A DNA stretch of 9,686 nt, taken from contig JAJWOJ010000051.1 of NCBI GenBank assembly GCA_021635425.1, positions 1-9,686 of the forward strand, given 5' to 3'. The DNA comes from Clostridiales bacterium. Lineage in GTDB: Bacteria; Bacillota; Clostridia; Christensenellales; Borkfalkiaceae. Both the position numbers and the translations under genes were made by a program. This document shows positions 9,101-9,686 of the stretch, piece by piece; the first letter of the stretch is position 1; every line of letters starts with the position of its first letter. Below the pieces are notes generated by a model, which saw only the letters and a program-made list of their open reading frames with translations, did no database searches and was not told the origin of the DNA.

Positions 9101-9394
9101 ACGGTCACTTCTATAGGAGGCAGTGCATTCAGTGGATGTTCGTCGCTTACATCTGTAAATGTCGGCGATAAAGTGACAAGTATAGGCTATGCGGCTTTCA
9201 AGGATTGTACTTCGATTAAATCGATTTACATTCCCGCAACTGTAAAGTCTATCGATGCAAGCGGTATTTTCTCGGGTTGGACGCCCGCTCAAACGATAAA
9301 CTTCGGTTACGAGGGATATCAGGCATTCAGATTATACGGCGAAAAATTGCTTAACGGTTGTGCGGCTAAAGTTAATTTCGGAGTAACAAAATAA
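50..9394 (+). CDS. Giant BspA-like leucine-rich repeat surface lipoprotein with InlB B-type and Fn3-like modules
   Basis: Predicted 3114-residue exported protein, complete from a strong ribosome binding site to TAA. Domains in order: signal peptide with lipobox V-V-S-C31; beta-rich domain about 32-125; InlB B-type repeats about 126-191 and 197-268, with F-x-GWY cores; five Fn3-like modules about 269-656; InlB B-type repeats about 657-727 and 729-808; BspA/Treponema-type LRR array about 811-3069 built on VxLPxxLxxIGxxAFxxC; C-terminal cap about 3070-3114. Family knowledge: BspA-like LRR proteins such as Tannerella BspA and Treponema LrrA act as surface adhesins that bind host matrix proteins or other bacteria. 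InlB B repeats are stalk-like modules of surface proteins. Inference: it is anchored by N-terminal lipid in the outer leaflet of the membrane and reaches outward to bind a host or microbial ligand. There is no LPxTG, SLH, choline-binding or catalytic motif. It appears monocistronic on the right, because a terminator follows 92 bases after the stop. Ligand and exact role are unknown. Confidence 0.96.
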   Translation: MNGKKKLIVLLAAIVVAVAAAVGVVVSVVSCKDKNNSESADNGIVKNAEYYCVAEDEEYVVTLTNGKTYYLSVAGEHKIGDYTLSEGGELKLIVDGNELSARISGDELALTYGGKSYTLIEKIDRKVTFNDDGATTTATVLNGKSVAKPADPEEKEGKKFVGWYTSAEYTEVYNFATPVRTDITVYAQHVELTAGAKEFTVTLKDGSDEKIKTTNGVVYGLESLSDKDGKEFDGWYVSDFNDEAKLTYKYNGEALKQNVNLYPVWKGEINAVSVTEGKISWESDGTSFDVKITDANNVSETKRSTQKYLDYDFKNVGEYKVEIGKTGSNNVTVVYYNSKALARVSNITVVEGGVVSYNAVENAEKYIVTVDCGNKSHKHTNVDNGKRTYFDISGCDMQEGGIKVTVVAQAKGYGSSQSEAFYYDRTLDKIAAVEVKDGKLVWSGVENALGYVVVVNGDKFEVGKVTEYSLKGYAAGDYELEVYPVTKGYNSPAAATVTYKKDKLATPAGVAVNGNVLKWESVAGATSYTVNLNGKTFTSDKNEAELNAEDIKTDNTVTVTAIGDGVQSEESDVFAFAQGKMSELTYVDGKIEWKGIFGAQAYIIKLNGNLLATVDGDVTSYKVAYKIAGENKITVGYATEKDATEAVDEASVVVTVYTVSYFGDDGENLGSALVAEDDPIDAPVVEKAGFVFAGWYKVPEGGKNNAQKYTGGKLEKAGDVRFYADFDTAKYKVVLNADADPDKQIESTVAFKQYFTLQTVEPEDESKAFGGWYTEPSGQGKQITDNMGNGIGKWTYAYDGVKLYANWVSLFNFEYNNQGFIVTGAEGLQYVTAAKIPATHFDGQHNAKVITVDELEYGDNLVSIDIPDTVTTIQTGAKLGTESSAFKACKSLKSINIYKTGEPVTAGYVSFDGILYEAVYVRDSEGNEKLSSLNLLLVPYAKDGDIVVADGTSSIATYAFSSTAAGTVTIPESVVEVKDYAFSSMSELSEVKFLGSDAKKQVTLGEYVFAGNRKLTKITLPAGLKASTHHVKEWNNGKEDPNDGSVKGNYVVYEYDIDFDTYLFDKTTKLQTIEINGNGGYYKSVDGMLCKNDGTIVYCPQGREKAVVTTNEITAIGNGAFKNCTKLESVKINAGVTYIGKEAFYCAYSSSGSFVSGLNELVFNTDVNDEGIEIDERAFYQQNLISVTLPENLVKLGKFAFGNNDNLKTVTVLSAGENGTLNFADDAFASMPDTRYNYVSDYVVENVIIGKNVPAFGVSAVFGSSLKDVSIDKENINFDKDGENIYYSKDGKQVVYANIANLRGELVLKDGVEIINANVFGNASLLTSVTIPSSVKVIGDGAFRNSSITSLIFGDEGDGAATSLDIGKQAFYGCDVSGVVTLPERLTSIGYGAFARVAVSEFKFTGTKLTTIGQRAFDNSSITSMTLSNGVTTIGAEAFYGCDELEVLNLPESITELGSNFLDGCDSLQTVNVAEGCKGLKTIQGVLYRCENDVPVELVLCVVANEGDNGTLTIPNTVTMVGDGAFNNNQGIKKLIFEDYTDEYIAAGNTLSIGSGTALQYVFYGSNIEYVKLPRGMVVIKAYSFTRFDTLKEVVIPNTVRKIEQYSFSSDKALEKITFETGNDEASLEIEDGTSQYNGAFASTSNLKEVILPARTTKIGAWAFGQNQPFTKDLLTKVFIPAGVKEIGEKAFACRPNLSSLTFEDTAENPSQLTKIGDWAFTNRKNVLSGSINKLTEIKLPASIEEIGEYAFSCCGIKNLIIPAAVKTVGNYAFDGCTNLITLSFEKPESDLSIGNYAFNSCSKLTTVELPDGLTTIGNWAFASTGIDEITLPSSLRTIGDWAFSESSLGSVNFELNEEDKCPLKSIGYMAFGSTELTEFVFPETTDTLTLGNNLFQSCMSLTKVVMSSSVKSLGNALDGATEITEIILPIDGGIKAENGFLTNGKDTIYSVYGNLVLDNGTLVIPEGITTLGDKVFMGYANIKTVVLPSTISSIGVKAFANCTSLEKVVFTKGAPSLFEISGRTFENCVALKSIDLPANLETISYYAFANSGLESIKIPATVSTLGGRAIELTGITLREYDYGNSFDSCKSLKSVTFAQNGDLKSLTKETFQNCTALESVTLPDGLEEIQDRAFKNTKLTSISIGAVVTSIGTYAFENTSSLTTVKFAENGSLNTIGNYAFKYSGLTSVEIPSTVTSLGRQAFIGCAKLETVTFKGGLISTIQDSTFKGTAIKSITLPESVKIIEECAFMDCSELTTVNLPSGLTTLGSENKGGSSYNAERFGVFANCSSLTNITLPESLTYIGAFAFAKSGLQSVTIPAGVQYLTAKNSMLSQQSEKLQKGESEGYFAGQFAYCYDLEEVILPVTLNSIGAGVFYNTPKLKTLKYDGYTETNNILHQNVQYLGGNAFVNSGLENLTAKGLKEIYANAFNASGFTSVDLESTSVQTINASMFAGLSKLTSVKLPSGLKTIEDSAFEGCGIANIIVPETLTTIGEAAFKNSAIKEISLVKVTNIGESAFEGCKSLTKAVLGNSIEELPDSLFKGCSSLKEFTIPEKVSIIGDECLFGTAIENLKIPAKLTNLGVGALGSSAIKNVSVDIGNKMFKVEDKFLKTAAGKLVAYLGSETEVTLPVSDAGVANGLFAGNTTIKKITLPDTVKTVTSNMFYGCLGVETIVLDGVITIDANAFNGCVNLKNIKIPASVTSIAKSAFAGAGAMDGTSELTVDLTEADAGIFNISSMFKASGVANVILPDSITNLAEKFFDEAYYLKEVKLPDGLTEISKSLFNKCASLTEIDIPASVTKLGAESFYVCESLVTVNFLGNDKITELPSKAFWGCYSLKNINLPESLKTIGANAFTGATLRVLTTSTEKKGAALESIVIPKNVTKIDNSAFQYCDQLKTVEIKGKLQQIGNYAFSQCVSLNSIDVSSVTKFGTKTFENTVIEHLSINGNATLGENMFSGLTSLKTVTFTEGSATLPSSLFKKCIALTSVTLPDKITAIPSSLFESCANLTEVNIPDTVTSIGGSAFSGCSSLTSVNVGDKVTSIGYAAFKDCTSIKSIYIPATVKSIDASGIFSGWTPAQTINFGYEGYQAFRLYGEKLLNGCAAKVNFGVTK
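143..424 (+). other. N-terminal beta-rich domain of unknown function (residues 32-125)
   Basis: After a polar linker, this segment alternates short hydrophobic strands with Gly/Asn/Asp turns (YVVTLTNGKTYYLSV, LKLIVDGNELSARI, LALTYGGKSYTLI), as expected of a small all-beta domain with about six to eight strands. It has one Cys, in the sequence E-Y-Y-C. I cannot assign it to a named family. It sits between the lipid anchor and the first InlB B-type repeat, so a spacer or membrane-proximal fold is plausible. That role is inferred from position only. Confidence 0.6.
425..853 (+). repeat. Two InlB B-type (Listeria-Bacteroides) repeats, residues 126-268
   Basis: The first copy (about 126-191) starts KVTFNDDG, continues through a Gly-Lys-Lys linker to KFVGWYTSAEY and ends TDITVYAQ. 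The second (about 197-268) starts FTVTLKDG, has EFDGWYVSDFN and ends NVNLYPVWKG. The order beta strand, acidic turn, F-x-GWY, then D-I/V-x-VYA/P-x-W is the signature of the InlB B repeat/Flg_new family. In known proteins these ubiquitin-like folds are stalk modules and are not themselves LRRs. The second copy has lost part of the usual P-x-K-x-G-Y-x-F spacing but keeps the GWY core. Confidence 0.88.
854..2017 (+). repeat. Five tandem fibronectin-III-like modules, residues 269-656
   Basis: Five units of about 75-90 residues start near residues 269, 341, 427, 503 and 581. Each opens with a strand, a G-x-L/I-x-W step and an A-x-x-Y-x-V-x-x-NG strand: GKISWESDG, GGVVSYNAVENAEKY, GKLVWSGVENALGY, GNVLKWESVAGATSY, GKIEWKGIFGAQAY. 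Unit 2 has Tyr where the others have Trp, and unit 1 lacks the A-x-x-Y step (T-S-F instead). This is the usual look of Fn3-like sandwiches in surface proteins of Firmicutes. They probably serve as a spacer between the two pairs of InlB B-type repeats. The exact family (Fn3 or a related Ig-like fold) is not certain. Confidence 0.78.
2018..2473 (+). repeat. Second pair of InlB B-type repeats, residues 657-808
   Basis: Copy 3 (about 657-727) starts YTVSYFGDDGENLG, has GFVFAGWYKVPEGG and ends DVRFYADF. Copy 4 (about 729-808) starts YKVVLNADADPDKQ, has AFGGWYTEPSG and ends VKLYANWV. All carry the GWY core and the terminal (L/F)YAxW/F strand of the InlB B family. Copy 3 has an inserted Gly/Asn/Lys-rich loop after GWY, and copy 4 a Gly/Asn-rich one. 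This pair leads directly into the LRR array, so it probably forms the junction between stalk and solenoid. Confidence 0.88.
2480..9256 (+). repeat. BspA/TpLRR leucine-rich repeat array of about 76 units, residues 811-3069
   Basis: From about residue 811 the protein is a near-continuous series of units built on VxLPxxLxxIGxxAFxxC, the Treponema/BspA LRR consensus (LRR_5 type). I counted about 76 units by hand from the xxAF landmark. Most are 22 or 23 residues, and some reach 25-36 through longer loops. The first unit is a beta hairpin start (F-N-F-E-Y-N-N-Q-G-F-I-V-T-G), as seen at the head of such arrays. Six islands break the pattern, with their DG turns near nt 2786, 3308, 3893, 4502, 5867 and 7874. 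The array makes up over 70% of the protein. It should fold as a long curved solenoid with a parallel beta sheet on one face, the usual ligand surface in LRR proteins. Confidence 0.94.
9257..9391 (+). other. C-terminal cap of the LRR array (residues 3070-3114)
   Basis: After the last regular unit (YIPATVKSID) the sequence changes to FSGWTPAQTINFGYEGYQAF, then an L-x-G-C-A-A-K-V-N-F-G end. An F-x-G-W-T-x-x-Q-x-I strand followed by a Gly-Cys-x-A-x-V strand is the ending I recognise from complete BspA-like LRR proteins of Firmicutes, so the protein ends naturally and is not truncated. No LPxTG, SLH, GW, choline-binding or secretion-system tail follows. This fits attachment through the N-terminal lipid only. 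Confidence 0.75.
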
Positions 9395-9486
9395 TTATCG
9401 GTGATTAACTCTATAACGGCTTAACGTTGAGGCGTCGTATAACCGATACGTGACAAGAAAGAGACCGTGACAAACGGTCAGAGAGG
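9395..9486 (+). other. Structured 3' untranslated region
   Basis: There is no ORF here. Two inverted repeats can be seen. TATCGGT (9396-9402) can pair with ACCGATA (9442-9448) and enclose a 39-base loop holding a weaker inner stem (ACG-GCTT with AGGC-CGT across a two-base bulge). GACCGT (9463-9468) pairs perfectly with ACGGTC (9474-9479) across a GACAA loop. The octamer CGTGACAA occurs twice, at 9449-9456 and 9466-9473. This may be a protective 3' UTR or the body of a small RNA ending at the terminator. It matches no riboswitch or T-box signature that I can recognise. Confidence 0.55.
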
Positions 9487-9531
9487 AAAGGTTGCAAACC
9501 CGTTCGATAAAGATGGGGTTGCAACCTTTTT
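9487..9531 (+). terminator. Rho-independent terminator of the giant lipoprotein gene
   Basis: The 15-base arm AAAGGTTGCAAACCC (9487-9501) pairs with GGGGTTGCAACCTTT (9515-9529), with a single A-G mismatch, across a 13-base loop. The run TTTTT (9527-9531) forms the U tract, and a second run of eight T follows at 9539-9546. On the minus strand only three T follow the stem, so it works mainly for rightward transcription. It ends the transcript of the large gene and isolates it from the promoter at 9615. Confidence 0.92.
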
Positions 9532-9614
9532 CATGTCATTTTTTTTCCATCCGATTTAAGTGAATACATTTTTGCAAAAATTTATATTTTCACAAAAAAA
9601 GTTGTTAAAAACAT
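9532..9614. other. AT-rich intergenic segment with a 14-bp palindrome
   Basis: No gene is visible. The segment is very rich in A and T tracts (for example TTTTTTTT at 9539-9546 and AAAAAAA at 9594-9600). It contains the perfect palindrome ATTTTTGCAAAAAT at 9568-9581. Its position just upstream of a strong promoter suits an UP-element-like A/T region or an operator. The function is inferred from position only. Confidence 0.5.
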
Positions 9615-9643
9615 TTGACAATGTCTTATATAAGTAATAAAAT
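9615..9643 (+). promoter_or_regulatory. Sigma-A-type promoter for a transcript leaving the right edge
   Basis: TTGACA (9615-9620) is a perfect -35 box. After the optimal 17-base spacer comes TAAAAT (9638-9643), a five-of-six match to the -10 consensus. A/T tracts lie upstream. Transcription would start near 9650 and run off the window, so the gene it serves is not seen. Two inverted repeats overlap the promoter: ACATT-TGAC-AATGT (9611-9624) over the -35 box, and the perfect palindrome CTTATATAAG (9625-9634) in the spacer. Both are well placed for a repressor. Confidence 0.82.
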
Positions 9644-9686
9644 ATGAATCAAAATAATCTGAATCTCTGTTGTTTTAGAAGTATAT

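Noticed and set aside
2480..9256. CRISPR-like or DNA tandem repeat array
   Set aside because: The periodicity is at the protein level (22-23 codons) with strong nucleotide divergence among units. There are no identical DNA repeats separated by unique spacers.
50..9394. Eukaryotic origin (for example Trichomonas, which also has BspA-like LRR proteins)
   Set aside because: A strong Shine-Dalgarno site, a bacterial lipobox, an intrinsic terminator and a sigma-A-type promoter all indicate a bacterium.
9395..9531. Riboswitch or T-box leader in the intergenic region
   Set aside because: No T-box consensus, specifier loop or known aptamer core is visible. The element precedes a separate promoter, so it cannot act as the leader of the downstream transcript. 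Its U tract ends the upstream gene.
9644..9686. ATG at 9644 opening a frame that stays open to the window edge
   Set aside because: It lies directly after the -10 box, upstream of the expected transcription start near 9650, and has no ribosome binding site. Fourteen open codons are expected by chance.

Overview
This window holds one complete giant gene (50-9394, + strand). It is followed by a structured 3' untranslated region, an intrinsic terminator, and a short AT-rich intergenic segment whose strong sigma-A-type promoter fires out of the right edge. Nothing supports a second complete gene. Bacterial origin is shown by the Shine-Dalgarno sequence, the lipobox signal peptide, the hairpin-plus-U-tract terminator and the TTGACA/TAAAAT promoter. 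The frame has no internal TGA and Trp is TGG, so the code is the ordinary bacterial one. Moderately AT-rich coding DNA, an AT-rich spacer, InlB B-type repeats and a BspA-like leucine-rich array together suggest a Gram-positive gut or rumen Clostridia-type bacterium (for example a Christensenellales-like lineage). That placement is inference, not proof.

Layout of the protein (3114 aa from the Met at 50): lipoprotein signal peptide with predicted lipidated Cys31; a small beta-rich N-terminal domain (about 32-125); two InlB B/Listeria-Bacteroides repeats (about 126-268); five fibronectin-III-like modules (about 269-656); two more InlB B-type repeats (about 657-808); a very long Treponema pallidum/BspA-type leucine-rich repeat array (about 811-3069, roughly 76 units by hand count) interrupted by six 'DG-hairpin' islands; and a C-terminal cap (about 3070-3114). 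There is no C-terminal sorting signal. The picture is a membrane-tethered, cell-surface, adhesin-like protein with a stalk and a long solenoid. No enzymatic domain is visible, and its ligand cannot be read from the sequence.

After the stop, 9395-9486 contains two potential hairpins and an 8-base direct repeat, then a terminator (9487-9531). From 9532 to 9686 the DNA is AT-rich, with three overlapping or adjacent inverted repeats around a near-consensus promoter for an unseen downstream transcript. I found no convincing novel system. The most unusual points are the organisation of the repeat array (island spacing, locally homogenised units, the symmetric stalk) and the structured 3' UTR.
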